This document shows, piece after piece, positions 18,733 through 30,328 of a DNA stretch of 64,000 nucleotides. Under the pieces are notes generated by a model. It ran no database searches. It worked only from the letters and a program-made list of their open reading frames with translations, and was not told the DNA's origin. The stretch comes from Rhizobium vallis (lineage in GTDB: Bacteria; Pseudomonadota; Alphaproteobacteria; Rhizobiales; Rhizobiaceae), in the NCBI RefSeq assembly GCF_003985155.1, contig NZ_ML133689.1, positions 310,001 through 374,000 of the forward strand, written 5' to 3'. A program made the position numbers and the translations under genes. The stretch's first letter is position 1. Every line of letters begins with the position of its first letter.

Positions 18733-19712
18733 GCGAAACCATTGCCGTCGTCGGTTCGGGGGCCTTCGGAACGGCGCTTGCCGCCGTCATCGCCCTTGCC
18801 GGGCGAAGTGCGGTAACCCTCGTCGGGCGTGATCCGTCGCTGATTGCGGATCTGAAAGCCGAACGGCTGCATGATGCGGTGCTGCCGGGTATTGCCTTGC
18901 CCGATACGCTTGAATTTTCCGCCGAGGCGGATGCGATCGCCGGCGCCTCCATCGTGCTGTTTGCGATGCCGTCGCAGGCGCAGGCGGATGCGGCGCGGCA
19001 ATACGGCCCCTATCTTGCCAAGGATGCCGTCGTCGTTACCTGCGCCAAGGGCATCGAGCGGGCGACGGGCAATCTCTTGACCGACATGCTGGAACGAGAA
19101 CTGCCGGACCATCCGGTCGCCGTGCTCTCCGGTCCCGGATTTGCAGCCGATATTGCCAAAGGCCTGCCGACGGCGATGGCAATCGCGGCGGCGGACATGG
19201 AAACAGCCGAGCGGCTCGCCCAGGCAATATCCGGCCGGACCTTCCGGCTCTACGCCTCCGACGACCGTATCGGCGTGCAGCTCGGCGGCGCGCTCAAGAA
19301 CGTGCTGGCAATTGCCTGCGGCATTGTCGAAGGCCGCGGCATCGGTGATTCCGCCCGTGCGGCGCTGATTGCGCGTGGGCTTGCGGAAATGTCGCGTTTC
19401 GTCGTCGCTAAGGGCGGGCAGGCGGATACTGTGCGCGGGCTTTCCGGTCTCGGCGATCTGGTACTGACGGCAACGAGCCATCAATCGCGCAACCTGCGCT
19501 TCGGCATTGCGCTCGGGCGCGGCGAAAAGGTCGATCCTCTGCAGGGAGCACTGGTGGAAGGCGCGCTCGCCGCCTCCGTCGCCTCCCGGCTCGCCGCGGA
19601 ACTGGCGATCAGCATGCCGATCACCGATGCCGTTTCCGCCATCATCGACGGCCGTCTCGATATATCGGATGCGATCGAGCAATTGATGACGCGCCCAATC
19701 ACCACCGAATAG
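18729..19712 (+). CDS. gpsA: Glycerol-3-phosphate dehydrogenase [NAD(P)+]
   Basis: 327 residues. It reduces dihydroxyacetone phosphate to sn-glycerol-3-phosphate for phospholipid synthesis, in the cytosol. The Rossmann motif is [12 protein letters not shown] near the N terminus. The catalytic lysine region is [13 protein letters not shown], and [18 protein letters not shown] helices follow. Overlap with tsaD and a 10-nt gap to the YciI gene show a single operon. Confidence 0.96.
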   Translation: MSETIAVVGSGAFGTALAAVIALAGRSAVTLVGRDPSLIADLKAERLHDAVLPGIALPDTLEFSAEADAIAGASIVLFAMPSQAQADAARQYGPYLAKDAVVVTCAKGIERATGNLLTDMLERELPDHPVAVLSGPGFAADIAKGLPTAMAIAAADMETAERLAQAISGRTFRLYASDDRIGVQLGGALKNVLAIACGIVEGRGIGDSARAALIARGLAEMSRFVVAKGGQADTVRGLSGLGDLVLTATSHQSRNLRFGIALGRGEKVDPLQGALVEGALAASVASRLAAELAISMPITDAVSAIIDGRLDISDAIEQLMTRPITTE

Positions 19713-19722
19713 GAGAACAGAC

Positions 19723-20016
19723 ATGCTTTTCGCCCTTCTCTGCAAGGACAAGCCGGGGCATCTGAACGTGCGCATGGAGACGCGGCCGACGCATCTCGAT
19801 TATCTCAATGGGCTGAATGCCGAGGGCACGCTGAAGATCGCCGGCCCGTTTCTCGATGATGACGGCAAGGCCTGCGGCAGCCTGATCGTCGTCGAAGCGG
19901 AATCGAAGGAAGCGGCACGTGCGCTTGCCGATGCCGATCCCTATGCCAAGGCTGGATTGTTCGAAAGCGTCGAGGTTCAGACCTTCAACTGGGTCTTCAA
20001 CAAACCGGAGGCGTAA
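19723..20016 (+). CDS. YciI family protein
   Basis: 97 residues, one YCII domain. The H/D pair thought to be catalytic in the family is present: H in RPTHLDYL and D in ADADPYAKAG. The domain is ferredoxin-like. The biochemical role is unknown, but related domains carry out dehydrochlorination or lactone chemistry. AGGAG precedes the ATG. It sits between gpsA and the EVE gene. Confidence 0.88.
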   Translation: MLFALLCKDKPGHLNVRMETRPTHLDYLNGLNAEGTLKIAGPFLDDDGKACGSLIVVEAESKEAARALADADPYAKAGLFESVEVQTFNWVFNKPEA

Positions 20017-20018
20017 GC

Positions 20019-20450
20019 ATGGCGCATTGGCTCTATAAATCCGAACCTGCCTCCTGGTCATGGGAGCAGCAGAAGGCTGCCGGCGAAAAGGGCACGGAAT
20101 GGACGGGCGTGCGCAACTATCTGGCGCGCAACAACATGCGGGCGATGCAGATCGGCGACAAAGGCTTCTTCTATCATTCCAATGATGGGCTAGAGATCGT
20201 CGGCCTCGTCGAGGTTTGCGCGCTGTCGCATCCCGATTCCACCGCCAAGGGCGATCCGAAGTGGGATTGCGTCGATATCCGCGCCGTCATGGACGTGCCG
20301 AAACGGGTGACGCTGAAGGACGTGAAGGCGAGCGAGAAGCTTGCCAAGATGGCTCTCGTCACCTCGATGCGGCTTTCCGTACAGCCGGTGACGGAGGAAG
20401 AATATCTCGAAGTCTGCCGCATGGGCGGGCTGGACAATCCGCCGCGTTGA
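20019..20450 (+). CDS. EVE domain protein
   Basis: 143 residues covering one EVE domain, a PUA-like fold that binds modified bases in DNA or RNA. Diagnostic N terminus MAHWLYKSEPASWSW, then the GVRNYLARNNMRAMQIGD pocket region and FFYHSN. Housekeeping members of this type occur in many proteobacteria near tsaD or tRNA genes, but the ligand is unknown. It lies two bases after yciI and overlaps the next gene by 4 nt. Confidence 0.93.
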   Translation: MAHWLYKSEPASWSWEQQKAAGEKGTEWTGVRNYLARNNMRAMQIGDKGFFYHSNDGLEIVGLVEVCALSHPDSTAKGDPKWDCVDIRAVMDVPKRVTLKDVKASEKLAKMALVTSMRLSVQPVTEEEYLEVCRMGGLDNPPR

Positions 20451-21091
20451 AAACTGATCCTGAAGCCTTCATCCGCGCCAATACCGGCCTGATGGCGCCG
20501 CCACACGTGCCGGAGATTTCGCTCCATCTGGCGAGCGAGGCGCATGAGCTGTGGCTGAAGACGGAGGAAGAGCTGGAAGCGATCGGCCTGCCGCCGCCCT
20601 TCTGGGCTTTCGCCTGGGCGGGCGGACAGGGATTGGCGCGCTACATCCTAGATCATCCGGAAACGGTGCGAGGTCAGCGGGTGCTCGATTTCGCCAGCGG
20701 CTCGGGCCTTGTCGGCATTGCGGCTGTCATGGCCGGCGCCTGCGAGGTCACGACAAGCGATATCGACCCCTGGGCGGAATCGGCGCTCCGGCTGAATGCC
20801 GGGGCCAATGGCGTTTCGCTCGGATTTACCGGCGCCAATCTGATCGGACAGGCCGTCGATGCGGATATCGTGCTTGCGGGCGACGTGTTTTACGACCGCG
20901 CTTTCGCCGATGCGCTCATTCCGTGGTTCGCGCGGCTGGCGACGGAGGGCAAAACGGTTCTGGTCGGCGATCCCGGGCGGAGCTATCTGCCTCGGGACCG
21001 GCTGGAATTCCGCGCGGTCTATCAAGTGCCGGTGACGCGGGCGCTGGAGGACAGCGAAATCAAGAAGACGACGGTTTGGCGCTTCACCTAA
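20447..21091 (+). CDS. SAM-dependent methyltransferase, probably ETF-beta lysine type; TTG start
   Basis: 214 residues. Motif I is VLDFASGSGLVGIAAV, followed by the acidic DIDPWAES loop and the post-motif ADIVLAGDVFYDRAF. The N-terminal PPPFWAFAWAGGQGLARYIL matches the METTL20/ETFBKMT group of seven-beta-strand protein lysine methyltransferases, whose bacterial members modify the electron transfer flavoprotein beta subunit (family knowledge; target here inferred). The only start matching the family length is TTG 20447, overlapping the EVE stop as TTGA. It is convergent, overlapping the next minus gene by 4 nt. Confidence 0.82.
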   Translation: MKTDPEAFIRANTGLMAPPHVPEISLHLASEAHELWLKTEEELEAIGLPPPFWAFAWAGGQGLARYILDHPETVRGQRVLDFASGSGLVGIAAVMAGACEVTTSDIDPWAESALRLNAGANGVSLGFTGANLIGQAVDADIVLAGDVFYDRAFADALIPWFARLATEGKTVLVGDPGRSYLPRDRLEFRAVYQVPVTRALEDSEIKKTTVWRFT

Positions 21092-21576
21092 GGCCGGATG
21101 ACGCAGACATTGGCCTCGTAGGAGCAAGGGTCGTCCTGGACGGCGACGTCGATGACCTTCGCCTTCGGCGCCAGCGGCTCAACCCGCGGAGGATAGAAGC
21201 CGTAGCCATTGCCGCCGACATAGGTTCCGCCATCGACTTGATAGACGTAGGAAGAGCCGGAATAGCTTCCACCGCCGTCCCAACCCGGCGCCTGGGGCGC
21301 GATGATGACGAGATTGCTGTGCGCTGCGCGGTTTGTTGCCGCCGACGAAAATTGCGTCAGCATCGGCATCCTGTTCCGGCCTCGGTGGCCATAGAAATTG
21401 TCGAAACCTATGCCGCGGTGGCGCCAACTCAAGCGTTCGCCGAGGAGCAATCCGCCGTGGAACGCGTGGCGATGACCGGGGAAGCGATCATTATGACGGC
21501 GCTCGCCCGCCGTCGCGGGGAGTGCGGCAAGGGCTGCGAGCGCAAGCAGGGTGACTGCGGACAGACTGCGAAACAT
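21088..21576 (-). CDS. Secreted hypothetical protein
   Basis: 162 residues. A clear signal peptide (about 1-23, SLSAVTLLALAALAALPATA) is followed by a His/Arg/Gly-rich segment and a Gly/Tyr/Ser-rich middle (GGGSYSGSSYVYQVDGGTYV). A C-terminal segment holds two cysteines (DDPCSYEANVCVIRP) that could form a disulfide. It is probably periplasmic or outer-surface; function is unknown. GGAGG precedes the ATG by several bases. A perfect CtrA-type box lies 28 nt upstream. Confidence 0.78.
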   Translation of the reverse strand: MFRSLSAVTLLALAALAALPATAGERRHNDRFPGHRHAFHGGLLLGERLSWRHRGIGFDNFYGHRGRNRMPMLTQFSSAATNRAAHSNLVIIAPQAPGWDGGGSYSGSSYVYQVDGGTYVGGNGYGFYPPRVEPLAPKAKVIDVAVQDDPCSYEANVCVIRP

Positions 21577-21890
21577 GGATGCCGGCCTCCGGAATTCCGA
21601 TCGTTAACAAATCGTTAACGGCAGATTGCGCCAAAAGCGGCAGCTTGTCCATTCGCGCGGGAAGAACGGCTTAAATATTGAGCGCAAAAGGCCAGTTTGA
21701 TTGGGGCGCAAACTTCCCGGTAATCCGAATCGATTAAATTAAAAGCAGATAGCAATTGTGCTTGTCGTCTGGCCTTTCGGTGATTAAACGTCGCAATTGA
21801 TGCAACGCACACAGAGAATTTTGTCATTGGTGTGGTTGACTGAGCATGCTCCGAAATCCGGAAGCGCAGAGAAGCCGCCGCGAGGTTCTG
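21577..21890. other. Intergenic region upstream of sdhC
   Basis: 314 bases between a minus-strand gene and sdhC. Relatively AT-rich in the middle (around 21730-21850). It holds the CtrA-like box at 21604 and presumably the sdh promoter, but no hexamer pair stands out enough to name. No coding potential seen. Confidence 0.5.
21604..21619. promoter_or_regulatory. Perfect CtrA-type box TTAA-N7-TTAAC
   Basis: TTAA (21604-21607), seven bases, TTAAC (21615-21619). Each half is the palindrome GTTAAC, so the site reads the same on both strands. It is 28 nt upstream of the secreted-protein start codon on the minus strand. Confidence 0.45.
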
Positions 21891-22286
21891 ATGGCGAACG
21901 TGACAAATAACCGGCCCCTGTCGCCGCATTTGCAAATTTACAAACCTATTCCCACCATGATTATGTCCATCGTCCACCGCATCACCGGGGGCGCGCTCTA
22001 TGTCGGCACGCTGCTGGTCGCCTGGTGGCTGATCGCGGCGGCAAGCGGCCAGGGCTCCTATGATTGGGCCAACTGGGTCCTCGGCAGCCTTATCGGCAAA
22101 CTCGTGCTCCTCGGCTATACCTGGGCACTGCTGCACCACATGCTCGGCGGCTTCCGCCACTTCATGTGGGACCTTGGTTACGGCTTCGAGAAGGAATTTT
22201 CGACCAAGCTCGCCATTGCCAACATCATCGGGTCGCTCTGTCTGACCGTGCTGGTCTGGGTGATCGGCTTCCTCATTCGCTTCTGA
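21891..22286 (+). CDS. sdhC: Succinate dehydrogenase cytochrome b556 subunit
   Basis: 131 residues with three membrane helices. It has the SdhC signature [20 protein letters not shown] followed by IVHRITGG, and the haem-ligand histidine in [11 protein letters not shown]. It anchors SdhAB to the inner membrane and binds haem b and quinone. ATG 21891 is chosen over 21846 because GAGGTTCTG precedes it and family N termini begin here. First gene of sdhCDAB. Confidence 0.96.
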   Translation: MANVTNNRPLSPHLQIYKPIPTMIMSIVHRITGGALYVGTLLVAWWLIAAASGQGSYDWANWVLGSLIGKLVLLGYTWALLHHMLGGFRHFMWDLGYGFEKEFSTKLAIANIIGSLCLTVLVWVIGFLIRF

Positions 22287-22296
22287 AGGTCCTCTC

Positions 22297-22677
22297 ATGG
22301 ATATGCGCACCCCCCTCGGCAAGGTTCGCGGGCTCGGCTCCGCCAAGGACGGCACGGACCATTTCTGGCGCCAGCGGCTGACGGCCGTCGCCAATGTTCC
22401 GCTCATCCTCTTCTTCCTGATCTTCATGCTCGTCTACGCCGGCGCGCCTTACGCGGATGTGGTTCGCGCCCTGTCGAACCCCTTCGTCGCCGTCGTCATG
22501 GGACTGATGGTGATCTCCGGCGTCATCCACATGAAGCTAGGCATGCAGGTCATCATCGAGGATTACGTGCACGGCGAATTCGGCAAGATCGCTTTGCTGA
22601 TGCTGAACACGTTCTTTGCGATCCTGATCGCCGGCCTCTGTCTCTTCGCCATTCTGAAAATCGCATTCGTAGGATAA
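22297..22677 (+). CDS. sdhD: Succinate dehydrogenase membrane anchor subunit
   Basis: 126 residues, three membrane helices. It begins with the family motif around [20 protein letters not shown] and contains [17 protein letters not shown], where the histidine and tyrosine/aspartate are near the haem/quinone site. It forms the membrane anchor with SdhC. It starts 10 nt after sdhC and is followed 7 nt later by sdhA. Confidence 0.96.
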   Translation: MDMRTPLGKVRGLGSAKDGTDHFWRQRLTAVANVPLILFFLIFMLVYAGAPYADVVRALSNPFVAVVMGLMVISGVIHMKLGMQVIIEDYVHGEFGKIALLMLNTFFAILIAGLCLFAILKIAFVG

Positions 22678-22684
22678 GTTCGAC

Positions 22685-24526
22685 ATGGCACCGACCCCCC
22701 CCGCCCAGAACGGCAAGGCCTACAAATATGTCGATCACTCCTATGACGTGATCGTCGTCGGCGCCGGCGGCGCCGGCCTGCGCGCCACGCTTGGGATGGC
22801 CGAGCAGGGTTTCCGCACCGCCTGCATCACCAAGGTTTTTCCGACCCGCTCCCATACGGTCGCAGCCCAGGGCGGCATCGCCGCCTCGCTGCGCAACATG
22901 ACGCCCGACAGCTGGCAGTGGCACCTTTACGACACCGTGAAGGGTTCCGACTGGCTCGGCGACGTCGACGCCATGCAGTATCTCACCATGGAAGCGCCGA
23001 AGGCAGTCTATGAGCTCGAGCATTACGGCGTGCCGTTCTCGCGCAACGAGGAAGGCAAGATCTATCAGCGCCCGTTCGGCGGCCACATGCAGAATTACGG
23101 CGAAGGCCCGCCGGTACAGCGCACCTGCGCCGTTGCCGACCGGACCGGCCACGCCATCTTGCATACGCTCTACGGCCAGTCGCTACGCAACAACGCGGAA
23201 TTCTTCATCGAGTATTTCGCGCTCGACCTGATCATGTCGGAGGACGGCAGTCGCTGCACCGGCGTCGTCGCCTGGTGCCTCGATGACGGCACGATCCATC
23301 GCTTCGCCGCCAAGATGGTGGTGCTGGCGACCGGCGGCTACGGCCGCGCCTATTTCTCGGCAACCTCTGCCCATACCTGCACCGGCGACGGCGGCGGCAT
23401 GGTGGCGCGTGCCGGACTGCCGCTGCAGGACATGGAATTCGTTCAGTTCCACCCGACCGGCATCTACGGCTCGGGCTGTCTGATCACCGAGGGTGCCCGC
23501 GGCGAAGGCGGCTATCTCGTCAACTCCGAAGGCGAGCGCTTCATGGAGCGTTATGCGCCTTCGGCCAAGGACCTTGCCTCGCGCGACGTCGTTTCGCGCT
23601 GCATGACGCTTGAGATCCGCGAAGGCCGCGGCGTCGGCAAGAACAAGGACCACATCTTCCTGCATCTCGACCACCTCGACCCGGCCGTTCTGCATGAACG
23701 CCTGCCGGGGATTTCCGAGAGCGCAAAAATTTTCGCAGGCGTCGACGTCACGCGCGAGCCGATCCCGGTCCTGCCGACCGTTCACTACAACATGGGCGGC
23801 ATTCCCACGAACTATTGGGGCGAAGTGCTGAATGCCGACAGCGCCAATCCGGAACGGATCATCCCCGGCCTGATGGCTGTCGGCGAAGCCGGCTGCGCCT
23901 CGGTGCACGGCGCCAACCGCCTCGGCTCCAACTCGCTGATCGATCTCGTGGTCTTCGGCCGCGCTGCTGCGATCCGCGCCGGCGAGGTTATCGACCGCGC
24001 AGCGCCGATCCCGCATCTCAACGTCGCAGCCTGCGACAGGATTATGGACCGCTTCGACGGCCTGCGTCACGCCAGCGGCGGCACGCCGACGGCTGATCTG
24101 CGCGAGAAGATGCAGCGCGCCATGCAGGAAGACGCGGCCGTCTTCCGCACGCAGGAATCGCTAGAATCCGGCTGCCAGCGCATCTCGGCCATCTGGGGCG
24201 AAATGAAGGACATCAAGGTTACCGACCGTTCGATGATCTGGAACTCCGACCTCGTGGAAACGCTGGAGCTGCAGAACCTGATGGCCAATGCCATCACGAC
24301 GATCTACGGCGCCGAGGCCCGCAAGGAAAGCCGCGGCTCGCATGCACGCGAGGACTATACAGAGGGCGCGTTCGCCGGCCGCGACGATGTCAACTGGCGC
24401 AAGCACACGCTTTCCTGGGTGAACGAGGCAGGCGACGTCAAGCTCGATTACCGGCCGGTTCATACCGAGCTGATCGCGGAAGGCATCGATCCGCACAAGA
24501 TCGAGCCCAAGGCCCGCGTCTACTGA
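22685..24526 (+). CDS. sdhA: Succinate dehydrogenase flavoprotein subunit
   Basis: 613 residues, full length. It oxidises succinate to fumarate with covalent FAD, facing the cytosol. The dinucleotide fold is [13 protein letters not shown], and the FAD-linking histidine is in the [15 protein letters not shown] region. The substrate site [21 protein letters not shown] and the C-terminal HTLSW stretch are present. Codon bias is strong. It sits between sdhD and sdhB in the operon. Confidence 0.98.
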   Translation: MAPTPPAQNGKAYKYVDHSYDVIVVGAGGAGLRATLGMAEQGFRTACITKVFPTRSHTVAAQGGIAASLRNMTPDSWQWHLYDTVKGSDWLGDVDAMQYLTMEAPKAVYELEHYGVPFSRNEEGKIYQRPFGGHMQNYGEGPPVQRTCAVADRTGHAILHTLYGQSLRNNAEFFIEYFALDLIMSEDGSRCTGVVAWCLDDGTIHRFAAKMVVLATGGYGRAYFSATSAHTCTGDGGGMVARAGLPLQDMEFVQFHPTGIYGSGCLITEGARGEGGYLVNSEGERFMERYAPSAKDLASRDVVSRCMTLEIREGRGVGKNKDHIFLHLDHLDPAVLHERLPGISESAKIFAGVDVTREPIPVLPTVHYNMGGIPTNYWGEVLNADSANPERIIPGLMAVGEAGCASVHGANRLGSNSLIDLVVFGRAAAIRAGEVIDRAAPIPHLNVAACDRIMDRFDGLRHASGGTPTADLREKMQRAMQEDAAVFRTQESLESGCQRISAIWGEMKDIKVTDRSMIWNSDLVETLELQNLMANAITTIYGAEARKESRGSHAREDYTEGAFAGRDDVNWRKHTLSWVNEAGDVKLDYRPVHTELIAEGIDPHKIEPKARVY

Positions 24527-24544
24527 TCTCAAGAGGAACCTGAT

Positions 24545-25324
24545 ATGGTTGAACTCGCTCTCCCCAAGAATTCTCAGATGCGCGAAGGCAAGGTCTGGCC
24601 GAAGCCGGCGGGAGCCAAGAACACCCGCGAATTCCGCGTCTATCGCTGGAGCCCGGACGACGGGCAGAACCCGTCGATCGACACTTTCTACATCGATGTC
24701 GACGATTGCGGGCCGATGGTGCTCGACGGCCTGCTCTATATCAAGAACAAGATCGACCCGACCCTGACCTTACGCCGTTCCTGTCGCGAGGGTATCTGCG
24801 GGTCCTGCGCGATGAATATCGACGGCACGAACACGCTCGCCTGCACCAAGGGCCTCGACGATATCAAGGGCGCGGTGAAGATCTATCCGCTGCCGCATCT
24901 GCCCGTCGTCAAGGATCTGGTTCCCGACCTTACCAACTTCTATGCCCAGCATCGTTCGATCGAACCGTGGCTGAAGACGGTATCGCCGGCGCCGGCCAAG
25001 GAATGGAAGCAGAGCCACGAGGATCGGCAGAAGCTCGACGGCCTCTATGAATGCATCCTGTGCGCCTGCTGCTCGACCTCCTGTCCGAGTTATTGGTGGA
25101 ATGGCGACCGCTATCTCGGTCCTGCCGTTCTGCTGCAGGCCTATCGCTGGCTGATCGACTCCAGAGACGAAGCGACCGGCGAACGCCTGGACAATCTCGA
25201 GGATCCGTTCCGTCTCTATCGCTGCCACACGATCATGAACTGTGCGCAGACATGCCCGAAGGGCCTGAACCCGGCCAAGGCGATCGCCGAAATCAAGAAG
25301 ATGATGGTCGAGCGCCGGGTCTGA
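24545..25324 (+). CDS. sdhB: Succinate dehydrogenase iron-sulfur subunit
   Basis: 259 residues. The N-terminal plant-type ferredoxin domain binds 2Fe-2S ([15 protein letters not shown] plus a later Cys). The C-terminal domain binds 4Fe-4S and 3Fe-4S ([16 protein letters not shown] and [17 protein letters not shown]). It passes electrons from FAD to quinone. AGAGGAA precedes the ATG. It is last in the operon, with a perfect hairpin 26 nt after the stop. Confidence 0.98.
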   Translation: MVELALPKNSQMREGKVWPKPAGAKNTREFRVYRWSPDDGQNPSIDTFYIDVDDCGPMVLDGLLYIKNKIDPTLTLRRSCREGICGSCAMNIDGTNTLACTKGLDDIKGAVKIYPLPHLPVVKDLVPDLTNFYAQHRSIEPWLKTVSPAPAKEWKQSHEDRQKLDGLYECILCACCSTSCPSYWWNGDRYLGPAVLLQAYRWLIDSRDEATGERLDNLEDPFRLYRCHTIMNCAQTCPKGLNPAKAIAEIKKMMVERRV

Positions 25325-25349
25325 TCCGCAGCAAGACGATGGCGGAATA

Positions 25350-25373
25350 GACGGCTTCGATTCCGAAGCCGTC
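25350..25373 (+). terminator. Perfect 10-bp hairpin after sdhB
   Basis: GACGGCTTCG (25350-25359), loop ATTC, CGAAGCCGTC (25364-25373). No T run follows, so it may protect the 3' end of the sdh mRNA or work with Rho rather than be an intrinsic terminator. Confidence 0.5.
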
Positions 25374-25706
25374 AAAGAGATCAGGTCGTGGCTCGCCTCG
25401 GTGCGCGAGCAGGGCGTTCGCGTCGAGCCGCTGTAATCCTTCCTGCAATGTCGTTCACATACTATTCCAAGACGATACGAGACTTTGACTGGGATCCAGG
25501 CAGAGACGAACGCGCCCAACACCTTGCTGACAAATTCTATGTGCAGGAAGTTCTGCAACGGGACAGTTGAACTGTATCGTTTTTCGGTTAGTGGTTGTCG
25601 TGGGCAATTTATGTCGCCTGACTTGATTAACCAAAGCGAATTACGATAATCGACCTTGTCTCACGCCCTTTTCTCTACGGCCGATGCCGAATCCAGGAGT
25701 ATGATG

Positions 25707-26222
25707 ATGCAGTTGCGATATGCGATGACAGGTCTGGTGGTGACCCTCGCGCTAGCCGGTTGTCAGCGTACGGCATATGACTACAGCTCCAACTCGAACG
25801 CCGGGCCGGCGCCGTTGACGGCGCAGCCGGTTCCCTCGGTGCAGGGCGGGCAGCTTCCGCCGCCGACCGGCAGCTCGCAGTTTCCGGCGGCGCCGGCGTC
25901 GACGTCGCCAATGCCGGGTGCGCAGCCGGGCGCGGTTGCCGCGAATGCGCTTGATGTCACCAAGGAATCGATGGTCGGAAGCTGGCGTGTTAACGGCTCT
26001 TGCGACATGTTCCTGACGCTCACCAACCTCGGCAGCGGTTCCCGCGGCGGCACGCGCGGCTGCGTCGGCGAACTGACGGCGATGGGCTCCTGGGAAGTTG
26101 CCGGCAAGCAGGTGCTGCTCAAGGACCGCTCGGGCAACCAGATCGGCAGCGTCTACAAGACGGCCGACAACCGCTTCGACGGACAGACGAGCACGGGCCA
26201 GTCGATCAGCCTCAGCCGGTAA
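25707..26222 (+). CDS. Omp19-like outer-membrane lipoprotein with AprI/Inh domain
   Basis: About 171 residues. The signal peptide ends in a lipobox LALAGC (Cys 19), giving a lipid anchor. A Pro/Ala/Gln/Ser-rich linker (about 25-80) leads to a C-terminal beta domain with [20 protein letters not shown] and the [12 protein letters not shown] core of the AprI/Inh protease-inhibitor family, as in Brucella Omp19. It probably protects against proteases or has a structural role at the outer membrane. Three consecutive ATG codons (25701, 25704, 25707) follow AGGAG; the third has the best spacing. Confidence 0.88.
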   Translation: MQLRYAMTGLVVTLALAGCQRTAYDYSSNSNAGPAPLTAQPVPSVQGGQLPPPTGSSQFPAAPASTSPMPGAQPGAVAANALDVTKESMVGSWRVNGSCDMFLTLTNLGSGSRGGTRGCVGELTAMGSWEVAGKQVLLKDRSGNQIGSVYKTADNRFDGQTSTGQSISLSR

Positions 26223-26287
26223 ACGAACCGGCGCGGTAAACGATCCGGCGGCTCCCCCGCCGATGACTGACAGGCGGATAGGCCCTC

Positions 26288-27451
26288 ATGCAGCCAATGC
26301 CAGATTATGCGCTCAGCGTTTGCGAACAGCTCAAATCGCTGACGGTTTCCGGTGCGCTGCAGGTAGATTCCGCCCAGATGGACGTGGCGAAAAGCCTGGA
26401 CCGGGTGCTTGCCGGGCTGAAGCAGCAACGCCCGGCGGCCAAATCGAGCGCGCTCGGTTGGCTGTTTGCCTCGAAGAAGAAGGCCGAGGGCGGCATCAAG
26501 GGGCTCTACATCCACGGCAGCGTCGGGCGCGGCAAGACCATGCTGATGGACATGTTCTTCGCGATGGCGCCCTCCAGGAAGAAACGGCGGGCGCATTTCC
26601 ACGAATTCATGGCTGATGTGCACAACCGCATCGCGGCACACCGGTTGAAACTTAAGAACGGTGAAACCAAGCAGGCCGATCCAATGCCGCCGGTCGCCGC
26701 AGCGCTTTACGAGGAAGCGGAGCTGCTCTGTTTCGACGAGTTCACGGTCACCGACATTGCCGATGCGATGATCCTGTCGCGGCTGTTCTCCGAACTCTTC
26801 GCGCGGGGATGCGTGCTGGTGGCGACCTCGAACGTCGAACCGGACAATCTCTACAGGGACGGCCTCAATCGCGGCCTCTTCCTGCCTTTTGTCGCGCTGC
26901 TCAAGCAGCATGTCGATGTCGTCACCCTGGATTCGCCGACTGACTACCGGATGGAGAAGTTGACCAGCCAGCCGGTCTATCTCGTGCCCATCAGCGAACA
27001 TAACGATATGGCGATGGAGGCGTCCTGGACGCAGGCGCTGCACGGGCGCAAGGCGCAGCCGCTGGATATTCCGATGAAGGGGCGCCATATCCACGTGCCG
27101 CTCGCCGCCGACCGCATGGCACGGTTCTCCTTCGCCGATCTTTGCGACAAGCCGCTCGGCGCGACCGATTTCCTCGCCATCGCCGAACGCTTCGATACGG
27201 TCTTCCTCGACCACGTCCCCTTGCTTGGCCCGGAAAAACGGAACCAGATCAAGCGGTTCATCATTCTGGTCGATACGCTCTACGATCACGCCGTGCGGCT
27301 CTATATCTCCGCGGCGGCGATGCCGGAGGAATTACTTCTCCATCGCCGAGGCACCGAGGGCTTCGAATTCGACCGTACGGCATCGCGCCTGTTCGAGATG
27401 CGCAGCGCCGAATATCTTGCGCTGCACCATGACAAGCGCGCTGCAGAGTAA
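26288..27451 (+). CDS. zapE: Cell division protein ZapE (AFG1-like ATPase)
   Basis: 387 residues. Walker A GSVGRGKT is at residues 77-84 and Walker B is LLCFDEF. FTVTDIADAMILSRLF and the arginine-finger region fit the AFG1/ZapE AAA family. The E. coli member modulates Z-ring constriction; mitochondrial Afg1 handles misfolded respiratory subunits. An inverted repeat CTTACG-TTTA-CGTAAG lies about 20 nt after the stop. Its position between TCA operons is typical of rhizobia and suggests a respiratory link (inference). Confidence 0.93.
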   Translation: MQPMPDYALSVCEQLKSLTVSGALQVDSAQMDVAKSLDRVLAGLKQQRPAAKSSALGWLFASKKKAEGGIKGLYIHGSVGRGKTMLMDMFFAMAPSRKKRRAHFHEFMADVHNRIAAHRLKLKNGETKQADPMPPVAAALYEEAELLCFDEFTVTDIADAMILSRLFSELFARGCVLVATSNVEPDNLYRDGLNRGLFLPFVALLKQHVDVVTLDSPTDYRMEKLTSQPVYLVPISEHNDMAMEASWTQALHGRKAQPLDIPMKGRHIHVPLAADRMARFSFADLCDKPLGATDFLAIAERFDTVFLDHVPLLGPEKRNQIKRFIILVDTLYDHAVRLYISAAAMPEELLLHRRGTEGFEFDRTASRLFEMRSAEYLALHHDKRAAE

Positions 27452-27529
27452 CAATCTGATGACAGAACATCTTACGTTTACGTAAGAATTTTAGTATCTA
27501 AACGATTGAAAACGCTGCATCAAAATTAA

Positions 27530-28588
<1,059 letters not shown>

Positions 28589-28621
28589 TTGGCGCTGAAG
28601 TAATCAAACAGGGATAGACCC

Positions 28622-29815
<1,194 letters not shown>

Positions 29816-29823
29816 GGACGGTC

Positions 29824-30315
29824 ATGGCTTTCCAGTCCACGCCATCGGCTGCTCATTTCCGCCTCAACGTCTTTGCCGGCGTCTGGGAAGGGGAGGAGCA
29901 TATTGCGGCTTCGGCGTGGACGAGGGAAGGCAAGGCCAGCGCCGAGCTTTCGGGCGAGACGCTGTTCGACGGATTTTTCCTTGAGCAGCGCTACCGCCAG
30001 ATCCGCGACGGGGAAGTTTCGTTCGAAGCCCGCAATGTTTTCGGCTTCGATGGTTCGGACCAGGCTTACAAGCTCTACCAGTTCGACAGTGCCGGTTTTG
30101 CGCCGCCCTCGCCGGCTTCCGGCCACTGGAACGGCAATGAGCTTGTGCTGATGAAGGCTTCACCGCGCGGCAGACAGCGCACCGTATTCGCATTCGAAAA
30201 TGAAGACTGCTACCGGATGGGCGTCAGCTTTTCGCCTGCAGGCAGCGATACCTGGCAGGAGGTCGTCAGCGGCACCTATCGTCGCTCGTCCCTCACGTCT
30301 TCCAACCTCTCCTAA
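29824..30315 (+). CDS. DUF1579-like protein between sucC and sucD
   Basis: 163 residues, predicted mainly beta (a lipocalin-like barrel). It resembles the DUF1579 family: a [10 protein letters not shown] start, [16 protein letters not shown], and WNGNELVLM strands. No signal peptide or catalytic motif is recognised. It starts 8 nt after the sucC stop and ends 13 nt before sucD, so it is translated from the same message. The role is unknown; barrels of this kind may bind a small hydrophobic ligand (inference). Confidence 0.82.
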   Translation: MAFQSTPSAAHFRLNVFAGVWEGEEHIAASAWTREGKASAELSGETLFDGFFLEQRYRQIRDGEVSFEARNVFGFDGSDQAYKLYQFDSAGFAPPSPASGHWNGNELVLMKASPRGRQRTVFAFENEDCYRMGVSFSPAGSDTWQEVVSGTYRRSSLTSSNLS

Positions 30316-30328
30316 ACAAAGGCCTCGC

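Noticed and set aside
25388..25570. 60-codon GTG-start frame after sdhB
   Set aside because: No Shine-Dalgarno and codon use changes along it; the in-frame ATG at 25448 leaves 40 residues without recognisable features.
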